Assembly: GCA_020073245.1 (NCBI GenBank) | Contig: JAIQFQ010000001.1 | Location: 418,001-482,000 of the forward strand | Direction: 5' to 3' | Source of the DNA: Terriglobia bacterium | GTDB taxonomy: Bacteria > Acidobacteriota > Thermoanaerobaculia > Thermoanaerobaculales > Thermoanaerobaculaceae | DNA length: 64,000 bases | Part shown: piece after piece, positions 28,108 to 38,261 of the stretch | Numbering within the stretch: position 1 is the stretch's first letter | Layout of the letters: each line of letters begins with the position of its first letter | Position numbers and translations under genes: made by a program | Notes under the pieces: generated by a model | Database searches by the model: none | Told to the model about the DNA's origin: nothing | Seen by the model: the letters and a program-made list of their open reading frames with translations, nothing else

Positions 28108-28646
28108 TCATGCCTCCCGCGCCGGACCCGGGCCCGCACCCGCACGCTACCGCCGTCCTCGACCACCTCGAACCCCTCGACCATGGCTCCGCGCGATTCG
28201 AGCTGGCGGCGCTGCTGCTCGAGAGCATGGCGAAAGCCGTCAAACTCCACGGGCACGCCTCTCCCGAGCTTTTTCAAAGCGTCGAGGTAGCTCGAGAACA
28301 CCGCTTGGTAGTCCTCGCCACCCTCTGGTACGGGCGGCGTGGCGAGTTCGTTGAGCGCGCGCCGGGCGCCGCCGGCGCTGACCCGAGCCTCTTCCCGGTC
28401 CCGAAGCAACCTCTGCCAGAGCTGGTTGTACGTGGAGAAGCGGTGAAGCAACTGCTCCATGCGGAACTTCTCGGACGCGGAGCGGCCCTCGTTCCGGCTG
28501 AACTCCTGCAGCCGCCGTGCGAGTGCCGCGCGCTCGCGCTCGGGCGGCAGCGGCACTTGCCGGTCCCCCGCGAAAAAGCGCTCCCATTTGCGCGCCAATT
28601 CCTCAAGCCAGCGCTCGAGCTGCGCGACCAGGTCCGGAGTGCTCAT
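28104..28646 (-). CDS. Protein resembling the MXAN_5187 C-terminal-domain family
   Basis: LERWLEELARKWERFFAG...RFSTYNQLWQRLLRDREEA pattern; 4-nt overlap with the downstream TPR gene. Confidence 0.5.
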   Translation of the reverse strand: MSTPDLVAQLERWLEELARKWERFFAGDRQVPLPPERERAALARRLQEFSRNEGRSASEKFRMEQLLHRFSTYNQLWQRLLRDREEARVSAGGARRALNELATPPVPEGGEDYQAVFSSYLDALKKLGRGVPVEFDGFRHALEQQRRQLESRGAMVEGFEVVEDGGSVRVRARVRRGRHE

Positions 28647-28750
28647 GTCAGCGGAAGGATACACGCTCCCCGGCCAGCAGGCTCCATCTCCTGCCCACCC
28701 CAACAGTTGAGGGCCCGGCCGGGAAAAGCGGCAACGAGTAGAATCGCCTC

Positions 28751-30088
28751 ATGCCCAACCCTCTTGCGGCTCTCCCTGCCGTCCATCGGTTCCTCGCCTC
28801 GGACGAGATGGCGGATGCCGCCAGGCGCTACGGCTCCGCGGCGTTGCGCCGGGCGGTCCGGGAGGTCCTGGCCGCCGCCAGGTCAAAGGTCGGCCAGGGG
28901 GGGTCGGTACCTGCGCTTGCGACTCTGGCGACCGAGGTGCGAGCCATGCTGGAGCGCCGCGCGGCTGTTGCGTATCCGGAGGTCGTAAACGCGACCGGGG
29001 TCCTCATCCATACCAACCTCGGCCGCGCACCGTTACTCGCCTCCCAGACGTCGGGTTACCTGGCGCTCGAGGTTGACCTCGCCTCGGGCGAGCGGGGGGA
29101 GCGTCTGGCGCCCGTGAACGAGCGCCTGATCCGCTATTTCGGGACAGAGTCCGCAACCGTGGTCACCAACAACGCTGCGGCGCTGGTTCTCCTGCTCGCG
29201 GCCCATGCGGCCGGCCGCGAGGTGATCGTCTCGCGAGGCGAGCTGATCGAGATCGGGGGCTCGTTTCGCCTGCCGGAGATCATGGCGGCCGGCGGGGCCC
29301 ATCTCACCGAAGTGGGTTGCACCAACCGTACGCACCTCGAGGACTACGCCCGCTCTATCAGCGAGAACACCGGGGGAATCCTGGTCGTCCACCGCTCGAA
29401 CTTCCGCATCGACGGGTTCGTGGAGACGCCCGAGCTGCGCGATCTCGTCACACTCGGGCGGAGCCGGGGCATCCCGGTCTGGGTGGACGAGGGCTCCGGC
29501 TGCCACCTCGATCTGACCCCCTACGGACTTCGGCGCGAGCCCACGGTGCAGGAGGTCCTCGCCACCGGTGCAGACGCCGTGCTGTTCTCGGGCGACAAGC
29601 TCCTGGGTGGTCCGCAGGCCGGGATCCTGATCGGGAGGTCGACCGCCATCGCCCCACTGCGACATCATCCCCTGCGACGAGCGGTTCGCCCCGACAAGAA
29701 CACGCTCGTCGTCCTCGCCGCGACGCTCGACGCGTTCCTCGCGGAACGGCCGAATGACGTCCCCCTTTATCGCCTGCTGGCCATTCCGGAGGCCGCCGTT
29801 CGCGCCCGCGCCGGGCGCATTGCCAGGAAGCTGCGGCTCGCGGGCATCGAGGCCGAGATCCGGGCGACCAGGGCGGTGCTCGGAGGCGGCACGACGCCCG
29901 ACCAGACTCTTCCATCCTGGGCCATATCTCTTCGCAACGGCGGGAGTGCCGCGGATCGTCTGCGCCGTGCCCGGCCGCCGGTGATCAGCCGCATCGAGGA
30001 CGACCTGGCCCTCCTGGATCTGAGGGCGGTCCCTCCGGAACAGGATTCGTTGCTGGTCCGCGCGGCGGTGGCAGCCCTCGGCGTCTAA
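28751..30088 (+). CDS. selA: L-seryl-tRNA(Sec) selenium transferase
   Basis: YPEVVNATGVLIHTNLGRAPL, VVHRSNFRIDGF, FSGDKLLGGPQAGILIG motifs. Confidence 0.93.
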   Translation: MPNPLAALPAVHRFLASDEMADAARRYGSAALRRAVREVLAAARSKVGQGGSVPALATLATEVRAMLERRAAVAYPEVVNATGVLIHTNLGRAPLLASQTSGYLALEVDLASGERGERLAPVNERLIRYFGTESATVVTNNAAALVLLLAAHAAGREVIVSRGELIEIGGSFRLPEIMAAGGAHLTEVGCTNRTHLEDYARSISENTGGILVVHRSNFRIDGFVETPELRDLVTLGRSRGIPVWVDEGSGCHLDLTPYGLRREPTVQEVLATGADAVLFSGDKLLGGPQAGILIGRSTAIAPLRHHPLRRAVRPDKNTLVVLAATLDAFLAERPNDVPLYRLLAIPEAAVRARAGRIARKLRLAGIEAEIRATRAVLGGGTTPDQTLPSWAISLRNGGSAADRLRRARPPVISRIEDDLALLDLRAVPPEQDSLLVRAAVAALGV

Positions 30089-31362
30089 GCACCGCGTTCG
30101 AGTTCTGCCGGTGGAACCCCAAGGAAGCGCGCCAGTTCGCCCGTTTCGTCTCCCGAGAGCCGCACCGCCAGGCGACGTGCTTCAGGATCGTCAAGACCCT
30201 CGCGGCATGCGGCCGGGTCGAGGTTAAGCTCGTCCACACCCACCGTCCCACCCTCCGCCAGGATGACGACCCGTTCGAGGAGGTTGGCGAGTTCCCGGAC
30301 GTTCCCCGGCCAGGGCGCGAGAACGAGCGCAGCCATCGCCGCCGGCCGCAGGATAGGCGTCGGCACGGAGTGGCGAGTTCCAGCCCGCGCCAGCAGGTGC
30401 AGTGTCAGCGTCGGTATGTCGTCCCTGCGCTCGGTGAGAGCGGGCAGCCGGATCGGGAACACCGACAGCCGGTGGAAGAGATCGCGGCGAAACGAGCCTG
30501 CGGCGACGGCCTCGTCGAGGTCGCGGTTGGAGGCTGCCACCACCCGAACGTTGATGAGGATGTCACCCTCCCCGCCGAGGCGTGTGATGTTGTGCTCCTC
30601 GAGGGACCGAAGGAGCTTGGCCTGCGTGCCCATCGGTACCTCCCCGATCTCATCGAGAAAGAGCGTGCCGCGGTGGGCCTGTTCAAAACGACCGACGTGA
30701 CGCGCGGTGGCACCGGTGAAGGCCCCCCGCTCGTGCCCGAAGAGCTCAGATTCCACGAGGCTCTCCGGCACGGCCGCACAGCTGAACGCCACGAACGGCC
30801 CGTCCTTCCGTTTGGAGAGCCGGTGGAGCGCTCGTGCGAAGAGCTCCTTGCCGCTCCCCGACGGACCGAGCAACAGCACCGCCGCATCGGTGGGAGCCAC
30901 TCGGCGGAGTGCGGCCAGTGCTCCCGCGAAAAGGGGAGACGACCCCGCCAGCTCGTGTATCCCCTCGCCGGTCGGTGGAGTGGACAGGAGCGCGAGCCGC
31001 GGTTCGCATGCAGCGCGGACGACATCCAGCACGCGCTCGATGTCGAGCGGCTTGGGAAAGTAGTCTCGGGCGCCCATCTTCAGCGCCGCGACCGCTGTCT
31101 CAACCGTGGCGTATCCGGTGATCAGGAAGACCGGCAACAACGGGTCCGCGGTCCGCGCCGCTCGCAGCACGGCCAGGCCGTCTGCACCGGGGAGCTTGAG
31201 GTCGCTGATAACGGCGAGGTAGGGCCCTTTTTGCTGCAGTCGCTCCACCGCCGCGTCGCCGCGCAGCACCACCTCGACCTCGTACCCCTCCCTGTGCAGG
31301 GTCGCTCCCAACATCTCGGCCAGGCTGCGTCTGTCCTCCACCACAAGCACGGGGGCGCTCAC
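30085..31362 (-). CDS. Sigma-54-dependent response regulator (NtrC family)
   Basis: Receiver domain; AAA+ with GPSGSGKELFARALH, GAFTGA, GTLFLDEIGEVP; short C-terminal HTH remnant. Confidence 0.93.
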   Translation of the reverse strand: MSAPVLVVEDRRSLAEMLGATLHREGYEVEVVLRGDAAVERLQQKGPYLAVISDLKLPGADGLAVLRAARTADPLLPVFLITGYATVETAVAALKMGARDYFPKPLDIERVLDVVRAACEPRLALLSTPPTGEGIHELAGSSPLFAGALAALRRVAPTDAAVLLLGPSGSGKELFARALHRLSKRKDGPFVAFSCAAVPESLVESELFGHERGAFTGATARHVGRFEQAHRGTLFLDEIGEVPMGTQAKLLRSLEEHNITRLGGEGDILINVRVVAASNRDLDEAVAAGSFRRDLFHRLSVFPIRLPALTERRDDIPTLTLHLLARAGTRHSVPTPILRPAAMAALVLAPWPGNVRELANLLERVVILAEGGTVGVDELNLDPAACREGLDDPEARRLAVRLSGDETGELARFLGVPPAELERGA

Positions 31363-33008
31363 GTCAACCCCTGGCGCGGCAGCCACACGATGAAGCGGGC
31401 GCCACCGCCTTCCCGCGGTTCGTGCTCAACGTCACCTCCGTGGAGTCGCGCGAAACGACGCGCCAGCGCAAGTCCGAGGCCTCCCGAGGGCTTGCTGGAT
31501 ACAAACGGAAGGAAGATTCGCTCGCGCAGTTCCTCGGGGACACCGGGTCCGTCATCCTCGACGACGACGCGAACGGCGATGGGTGTTGTATCGACACGCA
31601 CGCTCACGGAGCCTCCGGTTGCAGCCACGGCTTCGACGCCGTTTCGGAGCAGGTTCTCGACCACAACACCAAGGGCGAGCGAGTCGCCGATGACGGTGGT
31701 TGGCGCCCCCGCGACGTTTACGGGGACCTGTGGGAACGCGGCAGCCACCCTGTCTGCCGCCTCAGCCACCAGGCCGATAAGGGCCACCGAATCGTGCCGG
31801 AGCTCCCGAGGTTGAGCAAAGCGCAGGAACCGCTCGAGCAGGTCGACCAACCCCTCGGCCTCCTCGTTGATTGCGGCGACGAAACGTGCGCTCTCCTCGG
31901 GCTCCGCCCCCGGCAGGAGGCGCAGGTAGCCGCGCATCGTCGCGAGAGCGTTGCGCAGTTCGTGTGCCATTCCGGCCGCGAGCTCGCCCAACCCCGCCAT
32001 GTGCTCCCTCTCCGCAAGCGCCCGCTCCAGGGCCTCCATCCCGGTGCGGTCGGCGAGAAACACCACCTCCCCCTGCGTTTCGCCGCTGGCTGCGAGCAGG
32101 GGGAGACGGCGAACCTCAACCGCTCTCTCACCGAAACGCGCATCCCGCGCGGCCGCCGCCATGGACGGCGGGAGGGGAGCGCCCACGCTCAGGGATGGGA
32201 CGAGCTCGCGCGCGGCGGGGTTGGCGGCCCGAACGGAGCCCCCGGGCTCGGTGATCACGACACCGGCGTCCGATCCGCGGGTCAGCACACCCGCGAGCAC
32301 CTCGAGCTCGTCGGCGCGCCGTCGCAACGCCGCCTCGGACTCCTCAAGCCGCCGCACGGTGTCGTGGAACGTCTCGACGAGGAACCGGTCTTCCGACTCG
32401 TTCTTGGGCCCGCCGGTCACTCGGATCGCTTCGGCCAGCAGCTCACGGTAGGGCGCGAGCACCCTTGCGACCAGGGCCCACGCCACGAGACCGCCCCCGA
32501 GGGCGACGACGACAGCGAGCACGGCGCCGACGCTGCGCCACTTCCCTACGGCGCCGGCCCCGAACACGGGCACGATGGCCCGAATGACTCTGCCGTCCGC
32601 CAGCGGCTGGTATGCGACGAGAACGCTGCCGGTTCTCGTCGTCAGCGGTCCGGCCACTGGCTGGCCTTTCCGCTCCCACTCCGCCCTCGACTTCCATGGC
32701 CACCAGGCTGTCACATCCGGGGCGGCCGTCCCGATCCGGTCTACGATCACGTCGTCCTGCAGGATCGTCAGCCCCCACCCTACGGTCCGCAGCGCCGCCC
32801 CGAAGCGGGGCGCCTCGCCCCCCGCAATCCTTCCGGCCAGGACCTGTGTCGTGGCCAGTGCGGCCCGTCGGGCTTCTTCCTCGACCAGACGAGTGACCAC
32901 GAAGACCCCTGCCATCTCGGCGATCACCATCGCGACCAGCATCACGAGCGTCGCGGCGATCAGGAGACGCGCCTCGCGGAAGCGACGGGAGGGCAAGCCC
33001 CCGCTCAC
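31359..33008 (-). CDS. Membrane sensor histidine kinase
   Basis: N-terminal TM; H-box ELAAGMAHELRNALATMRGY; HATPase DDGPGVPEELRERIFLPFVSSKPSGGLGLALARR. Confidence 0.92.
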   Translation of the reverse strand: MSGGLPSRRFREARLLIAATLVMLVAMVIAEMAGVFVVTRLVEEEARRAALATTQVLAGRIAGGEAPRFGAALRTVGWGLTILQDDVIVDRIGTAAPDVTAWWPWKSRAEWERKGQPVAGPLTTRTGSVLVAYQPLADGRVIRAIVPVFGAGAVGKWRSVGAVLAVVVALGGGLVAWALVARVLAPYRELLAEAIRVTGGPKNESEDRFLVETFHDTVRRLEESEAALRRRADELEVLAGVLTRGSDAGVVITEPGGSVRAANPAARELVPSLSVGAPLPPSMAAAARDARFGERAVEVRRLPLLAASGETQGEVVFLADRTGMEALERALAEREHMAGLGELAAGMAHELRNALATMRGYLRLLPGAEPEESARFVAAINEEAEGLVDLLERFLRFAQPRELRHDSVALIGLVAEAADRVAAAFPQVPVNVAGAPTTVIGDSLALGVVVENLLRNGVEAVAATGGSVSVRVDTTPIAVRVVVEDDGPGVPEELRERIFLPFVSSKPSGGLGLALARRFARLHGGDVEHEPREGGGARFIVWLPRQGLT

Positions 33009-33793
33009 GGGCGCACCCACCCCAGCGCACGGACGATCGTCGATTCGGCGAAGAGCACCACGACCCCGGCCGCACTCAGGAACGTGCCGAACGGCAGCTC
33101 GGTGTCCCGCCGTCCCCTGCCGGTCGCGATCAACGTCAACCCCACCAGGGCACCCCCGGTGGCCCCAACGCCGAGCGTGAGCAGCATCCCCCTCCAGCCG
33201 AGGAACGTTCCGATCATCGCAAGGAGCTTGACGTCGCCGAGTCCCATCCCCTCGACACCGCGCAGGCGGCGGTAGGCCACCATGACGGCGTAGGGTAGGC
33301 CGGCGCCTGCCGCCGCACCCACAATCGCATCCGAGAACGAGACCAGACCCCCCAGCCACCCGAAAGCCAGCCCGATTGCGATGCCGGGAAGCGTGAGGAG
33401 ATCGGGCAAGAGGTGGTGCTCGAGGTCGATGAACGCGAGCGGCAACAAGAGCATAACCAGCAGCATCGCCTCCAGTCCCACGATGGTCAAGCCGAAGCGC
33501 GCCACCACGCCCGCCGCCAGGATCCCCGCCGCGAGCTCGACCGCGGGGTAGCGCACGGAGATCGGCTTCCTGCACGCTCGGCAGCGACCGAGCAGGATCA
33601 GGTAGGACAGCACCGGAACGTTGTCAAACCAGCGCACGAGCGTGCCGCACGCCGGACAGTGCGATCTCGGGCGCAGCAGCGACATCCCTCGCGGCAGGCG
33701 GTACATCACGACGTTGAGGAAGCTCCCGAGGATGAGACCGTAGGCGCCAGCCACCACGAGCGCGAACCACCCCGGGATGAAGCTCTCAGCCAT
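33005..33793 (-). CDS. pilD: Prepilin peptidase (A24 family)
   Basis: GSFLNVVMYRLPRGMSLLRPRSHCPACGT, CRACRKPISVRYPAVEL, GMGLGDVKLLAMIG. Confidence 0.95.
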   Translation of the reverse strand: MAESFIPGWFALVVAGAYGLILGSFLNVVMYRLPRGMSLLRPRSHCPACGTLVRWFDNVPVLSYLILLGRCRACRKPISVRYPAVELAAGILAAGVVARFGLTIVGLEAMLLVMLLLPLAFIDLEHHLLPDLLTLPGIAIGLAFGWLGGLVSFSDAIVGAAAGAGLPYAVMVAYRRLRGVEGMGLGDVKLLAMIGTFLGWRGMLLTLGVGATGGALVGLTLIATGRGRRDTELPFGTFLSAAGVVVLFAESTIVRALGWVRP

Positions 33794-35018
33794 GCATCCC
33801 CCGCCCGGCTCCTCCGACCCTAGGCACTGGCAGCGCCTGCACGCCACCGTCCCGGGACTCCGCCACTCTGACTCCGGCCGTGCAGGCCAACTCCCGGTAG
33901 AGTCCCTCCTGTTGCCGCACCATCGTGGCGCGCTCGAACTCCGCGAGGCCCTGGCTAGCCGCCCCGGCCAGACGCCCCCGAAGCTCCGGGTTGCGCAGGA
34001 TCGCGGCGACGCGGGAGACGAGACCTCCCACATCGCCCTCTGCGACCAGGAAGCCGTTTTCGCCGTCCCGCACGACCTCCGAAACGCCGTCCACCGCCAT
34101 CGCGACCACCGGCACCCCCGCGGCGAGTGCCTCCACCACCACGCGCGGCAACCCCTCGAAGCGCGAGGTGAGCGTCACGAGAGTCGCCGCGTCCAGGACC
34201 GCCGGAATGTCGCGTCGCCACCCGGGAAGGTGGAGGCGTCCTTCGAGCCCCGCCTCGCCCCTCTTTCGCTCGAGCACGCTGCGCAGCTGGCCGTCTCCCA
34301 CCAGCAAGAAGTGCGCGTCGGGAAAGCTCTCAGCCAGCCCGGCCGCGAGCTCGACGAAACGCTCGGGGGCCTTCTGGGGCTTGAAGCACGCGATTTGAAC
34401 CACCAGAGGCGCTGCGACAGGTATCCCAAGTTCGGTGCGCACTTCCCTGCCGCCGGCGTGAGCCCGGAACTGCGCGAGATCGACCCCGGAGCGGATCACG
34501 CGTCCCCGCACCTCCGAAAAGAGCCCGAGGCGCACCCCATCCTCGAGGTTGCGGCGGGACACCGCGACAAACGCGGTGGTCCAGCGTGCCGCCATCTTCT
34601 CGGCCGAGAGAAAAGCCCACCGAACAGGCAGGCTCTGGTAGGGGCCGAACCCGAAACCGTGGATCGAGTGGACCACGATCGGTACGCCTTCCCGCCCAGC
34701 CGCAACCCGGCCCAGGATCCCGGCCTTCGAGGAGTGGGTGTGCACGATGTCGGGGCGGAAGCGTCGGATCGCCCTCCTCACCTCGAGGTACGCACGCAGG
34801 TCCAGCCACGGCCGGACCTCCCGCCGCAGGTGTGGAATCTCGAAGATCTCCACGTCAGCGACCTCGTGCGCCTCAGACAGCAGCTCGCCAACGTCGGCGC
34901 ACGCGAGGGCGACGGCAAACTCGCTGCGGTCCAGCGCCGCCACGGTATCGAGCGTGTTGCGTTGCGCGCCCCCGAGCTCAAGCATGGTGATCACATGCAA
35001 GACCTTTAGCCGGGTCAT
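33786..35018 (-). CDS. Glycosyltransferase (GT4-type)
   Basis: MTRLKVLHVITMLELGGAQRN; SRFEGLPRVVVEALAAGVPVVA. Confidence 0.92.
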   Translation of the reverse strand: MTRLKVLHVITMLELGGAQRNTLDTVAALDRSEFAVALACADVGELLSEAHEVADVEIFEIPHLRREVRPWLDLRAYLEVRRAIRRFRPDIVHTHSSKAGILGRVAAGREGVPIVVHSIHGFGFGPYQSLPVRWAFLSAEKMAARWTTAFVAVSRRNLEDGVRLGLFSEVRGRVIRSGVDLAQFRAHAGGREVRTELGIPVAAPLVVQIACFKPQKAPERFVELAAGLAESFPDAHFLLVGDGQLRSVLERKRGEAGLEGRLHLPGWRRDIPAVLDAATLVTLTSRFEGLPRVVVEALAAGVPVVAMAVDGVSEVVRDGENGFLVAEGDVGGLVSRVAAILRNPELRGRLAGAASQGLAEFERATMVRQQEGLYRELACTAGVRVAESRDGGVQALPVPRVGGAGRGMHG

Positions 35019-36310
35019 GGTGTCAGCCGCCGCGCCACCGCGGCGCCATCCCACAGCGCATCCTCCATCGTCGAGTACTTCCACTCCGCCCATCGCCCTG
35101 CCAGCATGACACCGGAAGCGCGAAAGACGTCACGCAACACGGCCACTGCCCGGGGACGGGGCGCATCGAAGATCACGTACGCGGGGTCCAGGCGGACCTC
35201 CTCCACTGTCAGAACGTCGGCTGGGTCGCGTAGCAGGCCGAGCTCCACCAGGCCCTCCAGGCAGCGGTCGCGAAGATCAGGCGGCACGCGGGCACCCGTA
35301 GGGACGCTGGCCTCGACCGACAGAACGTGGCATCCGGCCGGCGCGATGCGGCCGTGATTCGAAGGGATGCCGACACGATAGAACGGGAAACGCTCCTCCG
35401 GGACGTACAGCCAGTGCTCGCGGCGCGCCGCAGGCCCGCGCACGCCGAGGTTCAGGTTCACCACGGCCACGGCTCGCAGCCGCGACGCCGCCTCCCGAGC
35501 GTCGGCCGGCAGGTCGGCCGTCATCTCTGCAAGGTGCGACAGCGGAGCGGTGGCCACCAAAGTGTCCCACGGCACCACCTCCCCGGAATCCAGAACGAGC
35601 TCGCGCGCTGCGAGGCGTAGCGAGCGCACAGAGCACGAGCACCGCAAAGGGGGCAGCTTGGCCGCGATGGCATCGGCAAGCACCTGAATCCCGCCCTCGC
35701 GGGGGTAGAGGAAGGTCGCGTTGTACCCGACCGACTTCCGGTAGAGGCCGAGCGAACCGTCGATGACGTCGGCGAGCTCCGGGCGGGGGACGTAACGGCC
35801 AACCCACTCGGTTGTCAGTTCCGCCAGGTCCGTGCGGTAGAGCTTCCGGTTGTACGGGATGAAGAAGTGACGAGCGAAGCCGTCGCCAAACCTCGTGAGA
35901 ACCCAGTCCAAGAAGTTGCGGGGCTGTGTCTCCGGATCGGGCCTCCCGAGGTGGGCCTCGATGAAGCCCAGTAGGCAGTCCCGCCGGATCTCGCGGGGGA
36001 GCCGGTAGGTATTGATCTGGATTGGGTACGGCGTCACGCTCCCGCCGAGGGCGATGGCGGCCCGTCGCCGGTGCGAGCGCAACGCGCTGCGGACCCCGAT
36101 CGCGCGGAGCAGGTCCTGGCTCTCGGGGCGCGCAAGGTGCAGCAAGTGGCCGGTGAGGTCGAAGCGGAACCCGTCGCGCGAGGTCGTTCGGCAAGCCCCG
36201 CCAGGAGTCGCCCCTTTCTCGAGAACCGCCGCGGCCACGCCGACCTTGTGGAAGTGGTACGCGGCCGACAAGCCGGTGAGGCCGGCTCCCATGACGACGA
36301 CCCGGGTCAC
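35015..36310 (-). CDS. FAD-dependent oxidoreductase (protoporphyrinogen oxidase / UDP-galactopyranose mutase-like)
   Basis: VVVMGAGLTGLSAAYHFHKVGVAAAVLEKGATPGGACRT; polysaccharide-cluster context. Confidence 0.85.
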   Translation of the reverse strand: MTRVVVMGAGLTGLSAAYHFHKVGVAAAVLEKGATPGGACRTTSRDGFRFDLTGHLLHLARPESQDLLRAIGVRSALRSHRRRAAIALGGSVTPYPIQINTYRLPREIRRDCLLGFIEAHLGRPDPETQPRNFLDWVLTRFGDGFARHFFIPYNRKLYRTDLAELTTEWVGRYVPRPELADVIDGSLGLYRKSVGYNATFLYPREGGIQVLADAIAAKLPPLRCSCSVRSLRLAARELVLDSGEVVPWDTLVATAPLSHLAEMTADLPADAREAASRLRAVAVVNLNLGVRGPAARREHWLYVPEERFPFYRVGIPSNHGRIAPAGCHVLSVEASVPTGARVPPDLRDRCLEGLVELGLLRDPADVLTVEEVRLDPAYVIFDAPRPRAVAVLRDVFRASGVMLAGRWAEWKYSTMEDALWDGAAVARRLTP

Positions 36311-37320
36311 TCGGGTACCTCCATCCGCACGCGAGCCAGCACGACCAGCAGCAGGAGCACGGCGAACGCATAGCCTCCCAGCATCCACACGCCGACTTGC
36401 CACGACCACAGCAGGGCGGTGCCGACACCGACTCCGGCGCCGACAGCGGCCAGCGCGATGACCGCGCTCGCGGCCTTGCCTACGTTGCCGCCCATCAACG
36501 CCCGCAGCCGGAGGGGGAAGTGGTCGGGGCTGCCGTACCAGAATGGCTTCCCCGCACGCGCGCGAAGGATGCTCACATACGCGGTGTCGGCAAGAGGCAC
36601 GCCCAGGATTGCAAGCGGTGCCAGGAAGCCGGCAGGGCTCTTCTCGCTCCACCGGATTGCAATGGCGAGCGCCCCGAGGGTGAGCCCGACGGCGAGCGAA
36701 CCGGCGTCGCCGAGATAGATACGTGCCGGGTGGACGTTGAACACCAGAAAGCCGCACAGCGCGCCTGCGAGGGCCAGCGAGGCGGCCGCCTCGGGGTACT
36801 CGCCAGTTGAAAGCGCTACGACGCCGAACGCGAGCGCCGCCACGGCGCCGACGCCGGCCGCCAGGCCGTCCATGACGTCGAGAAGGTTGAACGCGTTGCA
36901 CACCGCGAACAGCCACAGCGCAGCGAGCGGCCATCGCAACCCCTGGGGCACCTCGGCGAGCTCGATCACGGCCCCGCTGCGCAGCAGAACGAACACGGCG
37001 ATGGCCTGGCCCGCGATCTTCGCGGCCGGCGTGAGCACCCCAAAGTCGTCCACCAGGCCCACGAGGAGAGTCAGCGTGCCGGCAAGCAGGAGGCCAAGGA
37101 GCAGGCCGTTGAACGAGAAGACGAGTCCCAATGCCACGAGGTACGCGAGGAAGACCGCAAGGCCTCCCAGGTAGGGCACCGGTTCGACCTGTTGCTTGAG
37201 TTTCCCATCGGGCGTGTCCACGATGCCGAACCGGAGCGCTGCCTGCCGGGCAAGAGGGGTGAAGTAGAGCCCTAGAACGAACGCAAGCACGAAGCCGAGC
37301 ACGACGAGCACGGGGCTCAC
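36307..37320 (-). CDS. WecA/MraY-like polyprenyl-phosphate glycosyl-1-phosphate transferase
   Basis: GIVDTPDGKLKQQVEPVPYLGGLAVF; NAFNLLDVMDGLAAG; YLGDAGSLAVG. Confidence 0.93.
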   Translation of the reverse strand: MSPVLVVLGFVLAFVLGLYFTPLARQAALRFGIVDTPDGKLKQQVEPVPYLGGLAVFLAYLVALGLVFSFNGLLLGLLLAGTLTLLVGLVDDFGVLTPAAKIAGQAIAVFVLLRSGAVIELAEVPQGLRWPLAALWLFAVCNAFNLLDVMDGLAAGVGAVAALAFGVVALSTGEYPEAAASLALAGALCGFLVFNVHPARIYLGDAGSLAVGLTLGALAIAIRWSEKSPAGFLAPLAILGVPLADTAYVSILRARAGKPFWYGSPDHFPLRLRALMGGNVGKAASAVIALAAVGAGVGVGTALLWSWQVGVWMLGGYAFAVLLLLVVLARVRMEVPE

Positions 37321-38261
37321 AGGAGCTCCGAGAGGCGCCGCCTCGGGATGTGGCGGCGCTGCGCCACCGCTCGCCGCGCTCGGGGCCATGCCCGGCGCAG
37401 TTCGCCCAGCACCAGCGGACGACGGAGCAGCACCCAGGCCAGCATGGCCACCTCGCCCGGCAAAAGTACGGGCAAGCGCAGCCAGAAATCAACCGGGTGG
37501 AGGTTCCGGAGCAACGTCGCCCATCGGTTCACGAGGATCGACGCCGCCAGAGCGGGTGTCCTCCGGAAGATGAGCCTGCCACTGCCCGGCGTGGCCGTCG
37601 CGCTGCGGCGGTGGGTGGCGATGGCGCGCGGCTCATAGAGCACCGGCCATCCCGCATTGCTCACCCTCCAGCCGAGATCGAGGTCCTCCCAAAACGCGAA
37701 GTACTCGAGCGGGAACACGTCGCCCCCGACGACCGCGGCTTCGAGCGCGGTACGTCTGTAAAGCATGGCGGCTCCGCACGCGGCGAGCACCGTGTCGGCC
37801 TGGGCAAACCGACCCGCCGCCCGGGCACCGTAGCCGCGATCCCGGACACGCAGAAGAAGCGGGGTGAGAATCTGCCCGCAGGAATCGAGGACCTCGCCTC
37901 CAGGCCGCAAGAGTCTGGCCGCCACGCCACCCGCGTCCGGGCGCCGCGCCAGCAACTCGCAGCAGACCGCGAAGAAGTCGGGGGCCGGGAAGCAGTCGGG
38001 GTTGAAGAAACCCACCACATCCGCTTCGGGTTCAACTGCGGCCAGACCTGCAGCGCACCCCCCGGCGTAGCCGGCGTTCTCCGCGAGAGGCACGCTCCGG
38101 ACGCCGGCCGGCGGGCGTTCCACGAGGCCCAGCGAACCGTCGGTGGAGGCACAGTCCACCAGCACGACGTCGACCGCCATGGTCTGGGCGCACAACGCCG
38201 CAAGGCAGACGGGAAGGTCCTCACCCCCGTTGAAGTTGACGACGACCGCGCCGGCCTTCAT
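37317..38261 (-). CDS. Glycosyltransferase family 2
   Basis: MKAGAVVVNFNGGEDLPVCLAAL...VVLVDCASTDGS...ENAGYAGG...FFNPDCF. Confidence 0.92.
   Translation of the reverse strand: MKAGAVVVNFNGGEDLPVCLAALCAQTMAVDVVLVDCASTDGSLGLVERPPAGVRSVPLAENAGYAGGCAAGLAAVEPEADVVGFFNPDCFPAPDFFAVCCELLARRPDAGGVAARLLRPGGEVLDSCGQILTPLLLRVRDRGYGARAAGRFAQADTVLAACGAAMLYRRTALEAAVVGGDVFPLEYFAFWEDLDLGWRVSNAGWPVLYEPRAIATHRRSATATPGSGRLIFRRTPALAASILVNRWATLLRNLHPVDFWLRLPVLLPGEVAMLAWVLLRRPLVLGELRRAWPRARRAVAQRRHIPRRRLSELL

Noticed and set aside
31422-33275. 617-aa + strand ORF opposite the histidine kinase
   Set aside because: Shadow ORF with biased composition; kinase motifs are on the opposite strand.
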